A stretch of 64,000 nt of DNA from Hormiphora californensis (GCA_020137815.1 CM035355.1:2233231-2297230), one strand, 5' to 3'; shown: positions 26,469-38,342, counted from the first letter of the stretch. The notes: generated by a model not told the origin, from the letters alone. Made by a program: numbers and translations.

Positions 26469-27103
26469 TTGTGTTTTATTTTAAGTTTTTATCCGTGTAT
26501 ATTTTATTTATTTTATTTTCACAGTTTTTAGATTTTGTGTTTTCTTTTGCTTTCGGTTGGCATTAGGTGATCCGAAAACTCAGATTGTTGAAATCTGTCT
26601 GGCCATATTAAAAGGTCGTCTGTTCAAAAAAACCCGATCCAAATAGGGTATGGAAACTCCAAACTGGAATGGGGGATCCGGATGTGTCATGTGACCCAGG
26701 CACCAGATGATCCGATCCATCATGCGCGCAGCACCGTGATGCGTGTAGCTGAACTTTCGATATATCGAACACACCGCGCCTTACGTTTAACGTCTCAGCA
26801 CTTCAAATTTCAATCCTTCAACCATCACCTCCATTCTCTGTCAGGTGTCAAAATCCACACAGTCAGATCCCGGTTTACCGGGAAAATTTATCCGGTGACT
26901 GATAAGTCTGGGTCCGACTGTATTTTCAATTACAAACATGTATCTTAATTTTAAAGAAAATGAATACAGCTTGGTTACGGATCTTGGGAACTTTAAAACA
27001 TATTATCTTGGGTACAAAAACACAAATTACAAAACTTAAAAACACTGGACTCTTACAAATCAGATTAACTCACAAACACACAGTCCTGTATATTCACAGT
27101 TCA
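26469..27103. other. Convergent intergenic region GTF3C3 / TPP1
   Basis: Holds the 3' ends of both genes. An AT-rich stretch follows the GTF3C3 stop (tttatttattttatttt). No additional coding exon or RNA was recognised. Confidence 0.6.
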
Positions 27104-29574
27104 CTAATTATAATACTGCATAGCAGCAGCTATCAGCTTGTTATAGTCTGGGGTTCCAAACCCAGTCACCGGATCCCAGCCCTCGGCCACTGGGTACCCC
27201 TCTAGGTCATCCAACCAACAGGCCTGGGAGGGGGATCCCAGGGTGACATCAAAGAAAATCTGGGGGTTCTGATATATGAAGGGATTCAGGAATCCTAGGA
27301 CGGGTTTCCCAGCATTCAATCTAGCATCATTAGCCATGGAGACCAGACCAGCAACGGTAGGGGTTGCAGCAGAGGTACCAGCAACATTCATCAAGATCCG
27401 ATCTATGATAATCCAGAAGTCATCTGACATAGCGGAGACATCCGGGTATGCCCTCATTTTAGGGTTGAAATATTTAGCATCGGGGAGTTTGGATGTGTTC
27501 AGATACTGCCCAACTGCCTCCTGCTGCCATTTAGGCATTGCAAACTGGTTACTAAAACCTCCTCCTGATATGTCATTTCCCTCCTCATTGACATCGGAAA
27601 ACACGGCAGTAAATTGTGTTCCACCCACTGTGGTGACATAGGGTGATGAGGCTGGGTACTGGGGCTCAAATGTATAGGCGGTGTCATTGAAATTGTGACA
27701 CCCCGCACCGTCATCTCCGCTGGCGAATAGGATTGAGATTCCACGGAGTCCGAGTTTTTGGAATTCTGTGTTGATTCGGGTCATGTACTCGGGGGAGAGA
27801 CTTCGTTCTACATCACCGTAACTCACACTGGGGAACGGTCGGTGTTAGTTGTTACTAGACTAAACAGGTGGCGAGCCGCGAGGTTCGGCTGAAAATACAG
27901 AACATAAACTATCATACTTCATTCATTTTCCTTGCTAATCAATTAATTAATTAACTCTACTAATAATTAATTAACTAATTACCTAAATACGTGTGGAAGA
28001 TCAGTTGTGTTTGTGAGAGTTAGTGCCCACTCAAGGAAGGGCTCCTGCTTCTCATGTAGACCCCCTGTACTCCAGAACACTGTGGTAATGTTGGATCCCA
28101 GGGACATCAGGTATTGGACATCAAGGTTGGCCTCTAGACCGGGTTTACCAGAGTTGGGCCCTATCACCTGGTGGGGGAGGGGGGCCGGATGTGCTAGATA
28201 TGGGGGGGGGGGGTAGTGGGGGATGGGGGAAGGTTTGGTACCGAAGACACCCCACACTCTGTTCGTTTGGTGGGCTTTGCACGCCGGCAAGGGAGGGGCA
28301 ACTTCGTTACCAAGGGGAAGGTGTACTAAACATGGTTTCTGGTTCTCTAGCTTCTATAATCTATATATTTTCTAGTGGCGTTATAAAACAGTTAAACTCA
28401 AACATTTCTAGCCTACTAACAGTAAAATGGTGTCATCTCTGAAATCAATTCACCTGACACCTACATAGTAAGTACTAAGTATACTACTCCTGACTCCTGA
28501 CCTTGCTAATGTACCACTACAGTACCTTGCTAATGTACCACTATGTACCTTGCTAATGTACCACTACAGTACCTTGCTAATGTACCACTACATTACCTTG
28601 CTAATTACCACTTTAGTACCTTGCTAATCTCTGTAAGATGGGCGAATCCCTTCCCAAAGAACTTCATAAACTCCTTCAGATCCTTAGCAGAGTAATGCTG
28701 GTTGAGAAACTGGGCTGTGGCTTGTACGTTACCAGGGTTACTACCCACATTCTCTGACACGTTGTACCTCTTTCGCAGGGTATCAGGGTGGACCCCATAC
28801 CTGTGTAAAGAGAGGGGCGGTGAAATGGCGGGGATAGACGAGTGGGGAGGTTAGTTTGTTTGTAAATGCTGCGGTTCAACATGGTGGTCAGCGGCGAAAA
28901 GTAAAGATTATCAATTACAATTAATGTGGAAAGGAAATGAAAAAGAAAGAAAAGAAAATGTGAATCATTAAATTTTCTAACCTGAAATCCTTCTCAGCGG
29001 GGGCGGGTGTGGGTTGTTGTCTGGTGCTAACATTAGGCACCCTCAGAACACCTCCAATAAAATCTAACATCCTGGCAATCTTGTTGGGCACACTATACTC
29101 CCTGGTAGCCCTGGTAATTACCAAATGTTCACCGGCATACAAAGACTCTTCGTGCTCGAAATAACCAAACTCTGTTTCCAACAGCCGTTCTGCACTCTTG
29201 ACACTCATCGTACATTTGATGAAATCACCCGTTGTCACTGTTTCACAGTTAACTCGTCCCGCACTTTCAACCCAACCTAGAACTTTCTCCACATCACTCT
29301 GTTTCGGTCGGACTATCTGTGCGATCTGATCTATGGTCAGGTATCGGCCGTAGTGAGGTGATCTCGGGTCAGATATCATGTCAAGGAGCTGATCGATAGT
29401 TTCCAGATTCTGTTGTTTCAGAGCAAGGACCAGGGTGACTGTATCGGCAGGGTCTGCCTTGGCCAGGTACTTCCATCCGTTTTGGAGAGGCAGGACTTGG
29501 CGAGATTCCAAGGGGACCCGGTTGGACTGGGACGAGAGGGCCAGTGTGGCCATTAGGACCACGAGGGATAACAT
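27104..29574 (-). CDS. TPP1: Tripeptidyl-peptidase 1 (sedolisin, lysosomal), 4 exons
   Basis: Lysosomal serine carboxyl peptidase (family S53) that removes tripeptides from N-termini. Exons 29574-28982, 28800-28620, 28167-27983 and 27827-27104 give 560 residues (human 563). The N-terminus is a hydrophobic signal, followed by the activation prodomain. Catalytic elements: GLEANLDVQYLM (Glu and Asp of the triad), ASGDDGAGC (oxyanion Asp), and VAGTSAATPTVAGL with the nucleophile Ser in GTSAA. The C-terminal WDPVTGFGTPDY is the usual calcium-site region. All key residues are present, so an active enzyme is likely. The exon 2 donor lies inside a tandem repeat. The gene is divergent from the exonuclease at 30241, with a GA microsatellite between them. 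Confidence 0.95.
28234..28313. mobile_element. About 75-bp short MITE, copy 1
   Basis: Ends TTGGTACCGAAGACACC and GGGGCAACTTCGTTACCAA are imperfect complements. Related copies lie at 35946-36018 and 52734-52804, each bounded by TTGGT...ACCAA. Located in TPP1 intron 2. Confidence 0.65.
28499..28627 (-). repeat. 6 x about 24-bp repeat carrying the TPP1 exon 2 donor
   Basis: On the minus strand the unit TTAGCAAG|GTAC..agtggtaca is repeated about every 24 bp, so the end of exon 2 (ATT AGC AAG) plus GT occurs six times. Five copies have GTA and the last has GTC. The first copy (exon end 28620) keeps the reading frame into exon 3. Confidence 0.88.
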
Positions 29575-30240
<666 letters not shown>

Positions 30241-31327
30241 ATGTCCCGCTTCAAGACGATCGTTGTTACAACAGTATCAGAATGTGACCACTACCTATCT
30301 CTCAATATTTCGCTGACTCCCAATTTGTGGGACTCGACTGTGAATGGCCTACCTACACTGGACGCGGTTCTGGCAAGATCACGCTGATCCAGATAGCTAG
30401 TTTGGATGTTGCCTTGCTATTCCAGGTCAGACGTATGGGTGTTATTACAGAGAAACTGAGGAGGTTTCTGGAGGATAAGAAGATTTACAAGGCTGGAGTT
30501 GAGATTCATCTTGACGGAGAGAAACTGAAGAAAGACTGGGGAATTGACATGAAGGGGAAGGTTGAGATCCGGAAGACCCTACGTCATAGTCCCATATTCA
30601 TGGAATGGATGGTGAAAGAGTTGAGGGAGTTTGAGGCACAGCTGGAGTCTAAACTCCGATTTAAACCCGGTTTTGCAGCCGCTCAAGAGCGTCGTGGTTG
30701 GAAACCTAAACTTGGCCTCCAGGGCCTCGCTTCCAGTTTCCTGGACATCCACCTTGAGAAGGACTTGGAACTGAGATCAGGGAATTGGGACGCGGCTGAT
30801 TTAACAGAAAAGCAGAAGGAATACGCGGCAATGGATGCTTGGATTGGGTTAAAGATATCTCTACATCTGTGTCAGGGAAACAAGAAGGAGTTAGAGAGGT
30901 GGTGTGAAGGGTGTAGAGACGAGCCTTATCGAGATGCGGAGGAACAGAAACAGTTATTGAACAAGGCACACGAGTTGTATAAAGAGCTACCAGTTCACGA
31001 GTATCTACCAGGTAGGGAACAACATGGTTTTAATTCGCTCCAATTGTTAGCTGTCTATAATATTACCCGGCTGTTATTTGATGTAAATGTGATCTCTAGT
31101 CTAGTAGGAAAAATCCGTTTTTTTGCTCTACCATAACATATCTATACTGCACCGTGTTTTTAACAATTACTAAAGTGTTACTGATCTCTGTTTCAGCTAA
31201 AAAGAAAGGTAGAGTACTGAAGAAAGCCCTACAGCAGAGGTTGGACAGAGAGAAAGCCATGGCAGAAAATAGTGATGATGAAGCGACGGAGAACAGTTTC
31301 AGGAAATTCCCTCAGCCTTGTTTCTGA
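30241..31327 (+). CDS. DEDDy 3'-5' exonuclease (WRN/EXD2-like), 2 exons, one frameshift
   Basis: Exons 30241-31011 and 31197-31327. DnaQ/RNase D-type exonuclease motifs are in order: ExoI FVGLDCEWP, ExoII region AGVEIHLDGEKLKKDWGI, ExoIII QKEYAAMDAWIGLKI (Tyr and Asp). The N-terminal 20 codons from ATG 30241 lie in another frame, and a surplus CT in tatctctcaa (30299-30304) separates them. Removing two bases makes the phase close to 299 residues. Without this the first usable ATG would lose the DxE motif. Exon 2 adds a basic tail (KKKGRVLKKALQQR), possibly nuclear. The substrate cannot be told from sequence. It overlaps no other gene and is convergent with PEX6. Confidence 0.8.
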
Positions 31328-31522
31328 GAGATGAGGAAAATACAATTCAGAACTCTAATCTACCCTTTTTTATCATGCTTGGTTGGGTTTTAGGGTAAAG
31401 ACACTTTTGGGAGAGTAATGTAAAGAGTGAAAAATGTAAACTCAGCAAATAATAAATCAGAAATCTAAAAACTTAACTTTTACACAATTTCAATACCTTC
31501 TTTGTTGAATATAATTATCCCA

Positions 31523-33382
31523 CTATCGGTTAGTAATAACACTAATCAGATCATTTTGTCTCACGACCACTCTCTTCTCCCCACTCTCCACACACCTCTC
31601 AATAGCAGTATAAGCTGCCTCTAACAAAACCCCATAACACTCCGCCCCACTTAGCGGCCCTGTCATCTCGGACACCGTCTTAAAACACACCCCCGGATCC
31701 AACTCTAACTTCCTGGCCAGCGCTGAGAAGACCTCGACTCGGGAGGATACATCCCTACCAACAGTCACCTCAATGTGTTTGTCTAGTCGACCAGGTCTCA
31801 TGATAGCCGGGTCAAGAAGTTCAGCCCTGTTGGTAGCAGCCACTACAAACACTGTCTCACTGTGACTGCTATCCATCTCTGAGAGGAGTTGAGCCAGGAC
31901 CCGATCAATCACACCCCCGCTACGTCGTGGGGCAATGGCATCTATTTCATCAAAAAATATGACAGATGGAGCTGTTTTCCGTGCCTCCTCGAACACTGCC
32001 CTCACATTCCCCTCACTCTGACCAACGTAACTGTTCAGTAACTCCGGCCCCTGGACACTATGGAAGGTTAGATTACATTGTGTGGCAATTGCACGTGCAA
32101 CCATAGTTTTACCACAACCCGGCTCCCCGAACAAGAGAAGTCCTGCCCTTCTCAGGTGAGCCAACTCGGGACATTTCAGGGGCATCTCTATGGTATCCTC
32201 GACCTCTTTCCTAACATGCCCAACTCCACCAATATCCTCCCAGTGGGTTTCTCGAGCGCTGGAAAGGGGTGCAGGGAGGATCCTCTCTAGTATCTCAGGT
32301 GTTACACGTTCATTAGCGTTTAACCCGTGTCCCAGGTGTCTCCGAATCTTGGATAGGAAGTTGAGAGTTTGTTGGAGAGTTTGGTGTTTCAACCTGCTTT
32401 CCACCATAGCCTCACAACCTTGGAAACTAACGTGTCGAGCCAGGAACTTGGTTAGAGATTGGGAGGTTGGTGATGGGAGAAAGAAGACACAATCAAACAA
32501 ATGTTTGATTGGCATCAGGACTTGGTTTTGTTGGGTACAAGATCCTACCACCCACACCCGGTCTGTACCCCTCAGACGGTCCATTAAACCCCGTACAGCC
32601 TGAATCACTCTGACATCTGGGGAAGTGCCATCACGGGTCCGTCCCAGTAGCTCAGTTTGGTCTAGGTGGACCAGGAGCGGACCAGAGGGTTCAACTCTCT
32701 CAAACTTGGTCTCCAGAGCCCCGGTCGCCTCACCGCAGTAATCGGACCCGGAGATACGGAGAAGGGGCAGACCCAGGTGTCCAGAGATGTTGGCCACCAA
32801 CTCTGTTATACAGCTACCTGGAATAGGGAATCAGGAATCAGGAGAAGGAAATAAATAGAGAGATAGTACATGGAAGAGAGAGCGAGAGGGAAAGAGATAC
32901 TACTCATTTGAAAGGTTCATACTTTATTTTTATTCTAGCACGGAGACAGTGTCAAGCTACTCAACTACTCATGACCGAATGACAAATAGAGACTCACCCT
33001 TTTCAGCTACTATCATGAGCGGTTGTCCTGTTTTGGACACCATCCCCAGGACCTCCTCGACCTCCACCTTGTAAAACTCGTCCACATTCCTGTGCGGGAC
33101 CCACAGTGGCAACATCTCCCCAACACTAGCACTCTCATACAAACTAGTAGTTTCACTTGATATAGTGAAGAACCCCTCCACTACAACCCCGTTTATCTCT
33201 GCAGATAGGACCCTGAAGTGAACCGTGTAGCAGGGCAGAGTTGTGGGATCTGCGAACTCTAACCAGCTCATCAGATCAGTAGCAGGTGGGATTGACTTCA
33301 GGAACGGAGAGAGCAAACACGTGGCCAGGGTGGAGGATCCTGGGGGTTCGAGAAGTATAGTTTGAGGTGGGATGAGTGGTCT
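31523..33382 (-). CDS. PEX6: Peroxisomal AAA+ ATPase PEX6, C-terminal half, 5' end unresolved
   Basis: Extracts and recycles PEX5 at the peroxisome with PEX1. Last exon 32817-31523 is preceded by 33382(or lower)-32998, phase consistent; about 550 residues are visible against nearly 1000 in the family. The second ATPase domain is complete: GEPGCGKT (Walker A), VIFFDEIDAI (Walker B), ATNRAELLDPAIMRPGR. The first domain is degenerate: Walker A position reads AEKGSCIT without Lys and Walker B reads LLVHLDQTE. PEX6 is preferred to PEX1 because of the ATGALETKFE / LLGRTRDG segment and GGVIDRVLAQLLSEMD. The open frame ends at a stop at 33383-33385 with no ATG. The N-terminal exons were not found before cytochrome b561, so the gene is either 5'-truncated or too diverged to recognise. 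Confidence 0.85.
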
Positions 33383-33385
33383 TTA

Positions 33386-34235
33386 TTGACAGTAACGCCA
33401 GGACTCCTGATGGTTGCTATGGTAACTTTAGTGGCAGTTGGAGCGTCAGGTAACCCACCAGCGCACACTTTAGCCTTCCCTACATCTCCCTCCCTTTCCT
33501 CCAAACAGGTTGTACCACTGACAAGCGTCCAACTCGGTAGACCCCCTGCTCCTAATAATCCGTCCCACCTTACTCTTCAAGACACTTTTGAAGCCATTAT
33601 TTGCTGCGGGCTCAACGTGATTTAGGTGCCGGGAATAACTCGCATATTTATCCAGAGTTCAGGTGGAGCTTGGAGGAGGACTTGAAGAGTCCACCCGAGG
33701 ACAGAGAGGAGGAGGAGGAGGAGGATGTTTTGGAGGAATCCAGGGAGACCATGACGACGGTTGCTATTGAAAATATAGAGGGTTGTTAGGGAGACAAAAA
33801 TATTGTCAGGGATGTTAGAGAAGGGGGAGATATAAATATTGTTATGGATTTCGGTTGAGAATAATTAAGAGCTATTAGGAAATGTATTAGATGCTGGCGA
33901 GGAATTATCCAGTATAATAGTAATTCAGTGGCATGGTTTGAATAGCCTGACATCGTATTCGCACAAACAAAAGAACAATTAGATAGGTTGGGGGAGAGAT
34001 CGGGGAGGAGAGAAACTACAGATGGATAATATTCATTGCAAAGTAACATATGAAGTACCATCTCTATTAGAAACACTAAAAACAAATCTATAAAAATTCA
34101 ACAATTCAATTATCTGACAAACTTAGCTTTGTTTGGTTTTGAGTATAGAGTTTTTGGTAGTTTGGTTAGCTTACTAATAATAATTGAGAAAACAACTCTA
34201 AATCTAGATTCTGATAAAGGTATTATGGTATTGTT
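33386..34235. other. Between PEX6 and cytochrome b561; one unexplained acidic frame
   Basis: On the + strand a possible short intron (GCGTCAG|GTAACC to CAAACAG|GTTGTA, 33449-33509) is followed by a frame VVPLTSVQLGRPPAPNNPS and, after a one-base shift, an acidic C-terminus (about 33601-33789: EFRWSLEEDLK, DREEEEEEDVLEE). No family or start codon was recognised. The rest is AT-rich and seems empty. Confidence 0.35.
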
Positions 34236-35679
34236 TTATTTCATTTCGATTTGTTCAACCCCATCTTTTCCCGCGTCCCGGCGTGACCTCCAGGGAGACA
34301 GCAGGGAGATAAGTACAGCGATGTAAGCAAGGGCTGTAAAGAGAGAACCGCAGAGGAATAGTTGTAGGGCGCTGTGCATTTTAGAACTTGTTGGAGAGTG
34401 CCTGGGAAGGGGAACTGATATTACTGGGAAAGGCTCTTCAACGATGTTACATCATCTAACATGTCTAACATTGTATGGTAAGAACACAGACCTAGTTGTA
34501 TCCACATGTCATAGCGTCACTTGAACTGATACGGCGTGTCGAGTATAAACAATTCAACTTACGCGGCGTGTCGAGTATAAACAATTCAACTTACGCGGCG
34601 TGTCGAGTCTGTTGGACGAGTTCCTGGTATATGGCGGGCATGTATGATTCTTGGTAGTTTAATAATCCAGTCAAGGTAGCTGCTGCCGAGAGAAGAACCA
34701 CTGAGAAACCAAACCTGCAATGATATCACAGGTTTACAAATAAAATGAGAGTTTCAACAGGGTATGGAGTACCTTCAGGCTCCCCACACTATGCACCCAA
34801 ACACTAAACAATGTCACACCAGCTACTCATTTTACAACTATAACACTCACGTGATGTGGTAGGGTTTAAAATCAACTGGGCCACCCTTAATAATGGGGTT
34901 AAAGATTCCAGCTGCAGCCACGTAGGTGATCACAAAAACTACCATTGTCAACAGTCCTACCCATCCATGAACACTGAATGATATTGTATAGAGGGTGAGA
35001 TAAACGGGGGACGTATTCAGGGAACCACATGTACACAGGGACAATAATATGAGAGGTTGGGAGATGGAGTACACAAGTCTAAGGGCACTGGGTCACACTT
35101 TACTAGAACACACACACTCACGTAAGATAATGTTCATCTTCAGAGGAGTATATTTGCCACCACCCAATAAAAAGGAGAACTAGGGACAGGGTGTGTCCTC
35201 CTACATGCATTGCCTTCCGTACCACTCTGTTTTTTATCGGTACATTCCTGCAAAGGTGTGTTTGGATTTTGTAGAAGGAACAATGTTTTAGTTATGTTGT
35301 TATGCCAAAAACTAACAGAAATAAGTTGGCTAGAAAAGTGCCCTCTTTTGTTTTGACACATTTGCTTCAGTGTTGCAAAGCTAGTTACATACTCTAAAAA
35401 CTGGATCTTACTTCCATGCTGTAACTGAGAATCCTAGCACAATGAGCATGGAACTTAACATGAACAACCCGTGTACGAGTTGCTTACTCTCCCAAATCAG
35501 TGAGGCATATTTAGAGGTGTACACTGAAAACAAGATGGTCATGGTTTTTTAACATAAAATGGGAGATATAAAGTCAAGAATCTAAAGTACAGCTACTACG
35601 TACCGATCAATAAAATTAGGGGAATCAGGGTAATAAGAGTCGTCAGAATAAGTCGCACGATTTTAGTCATATAGGTCAT
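34236..35679 (-). CDS. Cytochrome b561 family transmembrane reductase, 6 exons
   Basis: Di-haem ascorbate-dependent transmembrane electron carrier. Exons 35679-35604, 35523-35412, 35247-35122, 34973-34851, 34714-34595 and 34401-34236 close in phase to 240 residues, the usual length. Six hydrophobic helices; haem-ligand histidines at the expected places: QLVHGLFMLSSMLIMLG (helix 2), RKAMHVGGHTLSLVLLFIGW (helix 3), TVHGWVGLLTMVVF (helix 4), KPYHITFGFSVVLLS (helix 5). The last exon supplies helix 6 (LQLFLCGSLFTALAYIAVLI) and a short charged tail. Substrate (ferric iron or ascorbate radical) and membrane are not determined. The donor of exon 5 is tandemly duplicated. Confidence 0.9.
34530..34610 (-). 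repeat. 32-bp repeat duplicating the cytochrome b561 exon 5 donor
   Basis: Minus-strand unit CTCGACACGCCGC|GTAAGTTGAATTGTTTATA is present twice with an intact GTAAGT, plus a third copy whose donor has decayed (GCCGTATCAG). Exon 5 ends at 34595 in the first copy. Confidence 0.85.
35301..35366. mobile_element. Fragment of the composite MITE's palindromic module
   Basis: ATGCCAAAAACTAACAGAAA and the following 45 bases match one arm of the module at 24938 and 6467 with several substitutions. It is a single arm only, in cytochrome b561 intron 2. Confidence 0.7.
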
Positions 35680-35945
35680 GATAGTATAGGGCTATACATT
35701 GGGGTAATAAAATAAGAATCAACAATAACCTGAATCAAAACTCAAAGTCAAAGTATTCGATTGGGTAAAAGATAAAACAGCAAATATTTATACTGATAAA
35801 GTGATATTTAGATAATGACAAACAAATTATATAATCAGATTCCAGTTCCCGGCTCACGAAGAACACCATATCTCATTAGATTCGACAACACTCAGTCTGT
35901 ATTCGACAACACATAGTCTGTATTACTGCAGTCATCATCTTTTAC

Positions 35946-36018
35946 TTGGTATCGAAGACACCTCACACTCTGCCGGGCGACCTTTGCGTGCGCTGGCAAG
36001 GGGTAACTTCGTAACCAA
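35946..36018. mobile_element. About 75-bp short MITE, copy 2
   Basis: TTGGTATCGAAGACACCTC at the left and GGGGTAACTTCGTAACCAA at the right; it ends 6 bp beyond the stop codon of the small coiled-coil gene. Confidence 0.65.
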
Positions 36019-36023
36019 ATCTT

Positions 36024-36570
36024 TTACCGGGGTGCACGTCTGGGAGGGTATCCCGGTAATTCCGACATACGATTCAATGCAGATTCACAATTGGCATCAA
36101 GCCGTCCATTTTGCTGCTTTTGCTCTTCGATAAAGTGCTGCTGCAAAGGAAAACAGTTAGAATATATTGCAAGTTAATTGAGTCAATAAAAGGAGAATCT
36201 AAGATTTCTGAACTGTTTGATCTTCTAGCAAATGGTGAAAATAGATCAACCGGACAGGTAATAAATCAAAACAGACAACCACAAACTTTGCGTTGTTCAG
36301 CTCCGAGCGTTAGAGGTCCCATTCCGAAGTCCAAAAAGTACTTTCTGATTTCCTTCAATCTGTCCTCGAGATGACCCAACTTCACTAAGATATTTAGTCG
36401 TTATTTTGATATTGTGTGAATGACGAATATTCGTGTTGACGTTGTGGTTCTCGAGACTTCTCAACGGACTTACCGACGGTGTCTGGTTTTGATTCGGTCA
36501 TCGCCGGCAGCAGGATAGACGATTGATGAGATAAGTTCTTAATCTCGTTTATCAAAGTAGTTGGGTCCAT
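36024..36570 (-). CDS. Small coiled-coil protein, 3 exons, family not identified
   Basis: Exons 36570-36474, 36384-36287 and 36140-36024 join with phases 1 and 0 to 103 residues, starting MDPTTLINEIKNLSHQSS and ending PPRRAPR. The centre (KLGHLEDRLKEIRKYFLDFG, then AEQRKQHFIEEQKQQNGRLD) is helical and likely coiled coil. The order of a LxxLxxRLxEIRK helix, a short Gly/Pro/Leu break and a Glu-Gln-rich helix recalls Mediator subunit 9, but the match is too weak for a name. Support is gene structure: ATG, three GT-AG introns-exon junctions in phase and a stop. The exon 2 donor (AAA|GTTTGT) is the weakest call. No neighbour points to a function. Confidence 0.5.
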
Positions 36571-37500
36571 ATTGATTAACCTAAATCAAGTAACTATGTA
36601 AGAAAAGGGTAAGTTGTAAAACTTTGGCATTTGCTGTGCTGCTCAAGTTAGCCTGAAATCTCAAGGGCGTTTTGAATTTAGCTTTGCCTCTTTTCTATTT
36701 ATTTGAGTATATTTTGATTGACTTCCTCATTTGATAGTTCTTTTGTGAAGAAAACATGTTTAGAACTAATGAATAAAGTGGAGAAAGACACAAAAAAGTA
36801 AAAACTCTTGGCGCTTTCCAGCGCAAAAGAGCGTTGATTTTTTTTTTAAATTTTAAACTGTTTAACTCTCTAAAGCAGCGCGCTGCAGCGGTGTTTACAA
36901 ATTTTAATGCGCGTTAGGTCAATTTTAGAACATGGCCGCGCATTATCTTGTTGCAAAATCACAAAATCGCAGCTCAGAAAAATCGCACAAAAATCGAAAA
37001 AAGATTCGAAGTTTTCGAAATTTTCCTAATCCGGGAGATTTTGATCCGCAGTTTCCATATTTTGAAGTTTCATGTGCTATTTGATGCTAGACACTGTATC
37101 TTCTACTATATCGCATGACCTGTAGCACGCGTTATCTCCAAATTGTTCACCAGGTTTGGCGGTCACCGAGCGCCCGTCCCCCGTCACTGAGCGTGATGCA
37201 CTTAGAAAGGACTTCTAAATGGTTGTCGCGAACTTAATAAAAGGGGGGATTTCCTTTCTTTACATTCTTAGGGCAGATAAAGCTGTCTTTGGCTAAAGAA
37301 TCCAGAATTGAGTCTGAGTGAGATTTGAGAAATTGGGTATCGCTACCGCTATGTGTCGCACTAGGGTTCACATATCATTGTCTCAAACACCCTCTTGATC
37401 ACATATCACAAGGCCCCGGGTCCCTCCCCGTTACTGGACACTTAGCTACCTCACCCTCTCTCTCATCTCACCTACCTCACCCACTCTCACATCACACCAC
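36571..37500. other. Intergenic, AT-rich, no gene seen
   Basis: Upstream region of the intronless kinase and of the divergent small gene. Contains a poly-T run at about 36839 and no recognised repeat or exon. Confidence 0.6.
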
Positions 37501-37507
37501 TATAAAG
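37501..37507 (+). promoter_or_regulatory. TATA box of the intronless PIM-like kinase
   Basis: TATAAAG lies 47 bp upstream of the ATG at 37548, after a CT-rich stretch. Position fits a core promoter with a very short 5'UTR. Confidence 0.55.
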
Positions 37508-37547
37508 TATACGTCACAGGGCCTAATCGTCATCAAACATCGTCATC

Positions 37548-38342
37548 ATGAGTACTACCTACCAACTACCCCGCAACTACACCGTCCTAGAGGAACTCGG
37601 AGCAGGGGGCTGCGGAGTTGTCTACCTCACCCGACATGCCGTCTCCCTGAACCGATATGTTGTCAAGGAGATACCGGACCGCCCTGAACTACCCCTCACC
37701 AGACAAAGTGATGTGGAGTTACCCCTGGAGATAGCCATTCTGAGGAGTATCCAGCATCCCGGTGTAGTGCGATACAAGACCCACTTCCTGGAACGAGGTT
37801 CTTGGTATCTCGTCATGGACTACGAGCCTGGTGTTGTGGACCTTTACAAGTGGAGCAGAGAGAACGTGATGGGGAGTGAGGGAGTGATGAACGTTGCCCG
37901 GCAGTTGTACGCCACACTCGACCACTGTCTACAAAGCGGAGTTGATCATGGTGACCTGAAGGAGGAGAATGTGCTGTATAATCCTAAAACTGGCCGTATT
38001 CGACTGATAGATTTTGGGGCTGCCCTCCCCCTGGCTGCTACATCTCAGTTTAGTGGACTCCGTGGAACACCGGCCTGTCTCCCACCTGAATCCTTCACCA
38101 AACCTACCAGACACCCTCTCCAAACCACCACCTGGGCATTCGGTTGTATCCTGTATGGGTGTCTGTACGGTGCCTCACCCTTCCTCGATGTGTCTGAGAT
38201 CCTGACGAAGCGAGTGAGATGTCCGTCAGGGGTGTCAGGACCACTTCCAGAGATAATTGAGCGATGTTTGGAACCCTGCCAAGTGGATAGGATACTGTGG
38301 TCGCAACTAGGTCGACTACTAGAAATGTGTGATTTTGTTTAA
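37548..38342 (+). CDS. PIM-like serine/threonine kinase, intronless
   Basis: Single-exon kinase domain of 264 residues with little outside it, as in PIM kinases. Motifs: glycine loop LGAGGCGVVYL, beta-3 Lys in VVKEIPD, catalytic loop HGDLKEEN (Arg of HRD replaced by Gly, Asp and Asn kept), DFG in LIDFGAAL, PPESF at the APE position, WAFGCILYGCLYGASPF. The HxDxKxEN loop, the ILRSIQHPGV region and absence of an activation-loop phosphosite are PIM-like features; PIMs are constitutively active. The paralogue at 46419 has four introns, so this copy may be a retrogene that acquired its own TATA promoter. The HGD variant suggests activation-loop-independent control, as in RD-negative kinases; activity is inferred. 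Confidence 0.85.
   Translation: MSTTYQLPRNYTVLEELGAGGCGVVYLTRHAVSLNRYVVKEIPDRPELPLTRQSDVELPLEIAILRSIQHPGVVRYKTHFLERGSWYLVMDYEPGVVDLYKWSRENVMGSEGVMNVARQLYATLDHCLQSGVDHGDLKEENVLYNPKTGRIRLIDFGAALPLAATSQFSGLRGTPACLPPESFTKPTRHPLQTTTWAFGCILYGCLYGASPFLDVSEILTKRVRCPSGVSGPLPEIIERCLEPCQVDRILWSQLGRLLEMCDFV

Noticed and set aside
31523-33382. PEX1 or a generic p97-type ATPase
   Set aside because: The GALETKFE segment, LLGRTRDG and the D2 region GGVIDRVLAQLLSEMD fit PEX6 better, and the first domain is degenerate.
33601-33789. Acidic + strand frame as a separate gene
   Set aside because: No start codon, needs a frameshift to join the preceding frame, and no family recognised; noted only as an unexplained open frame.
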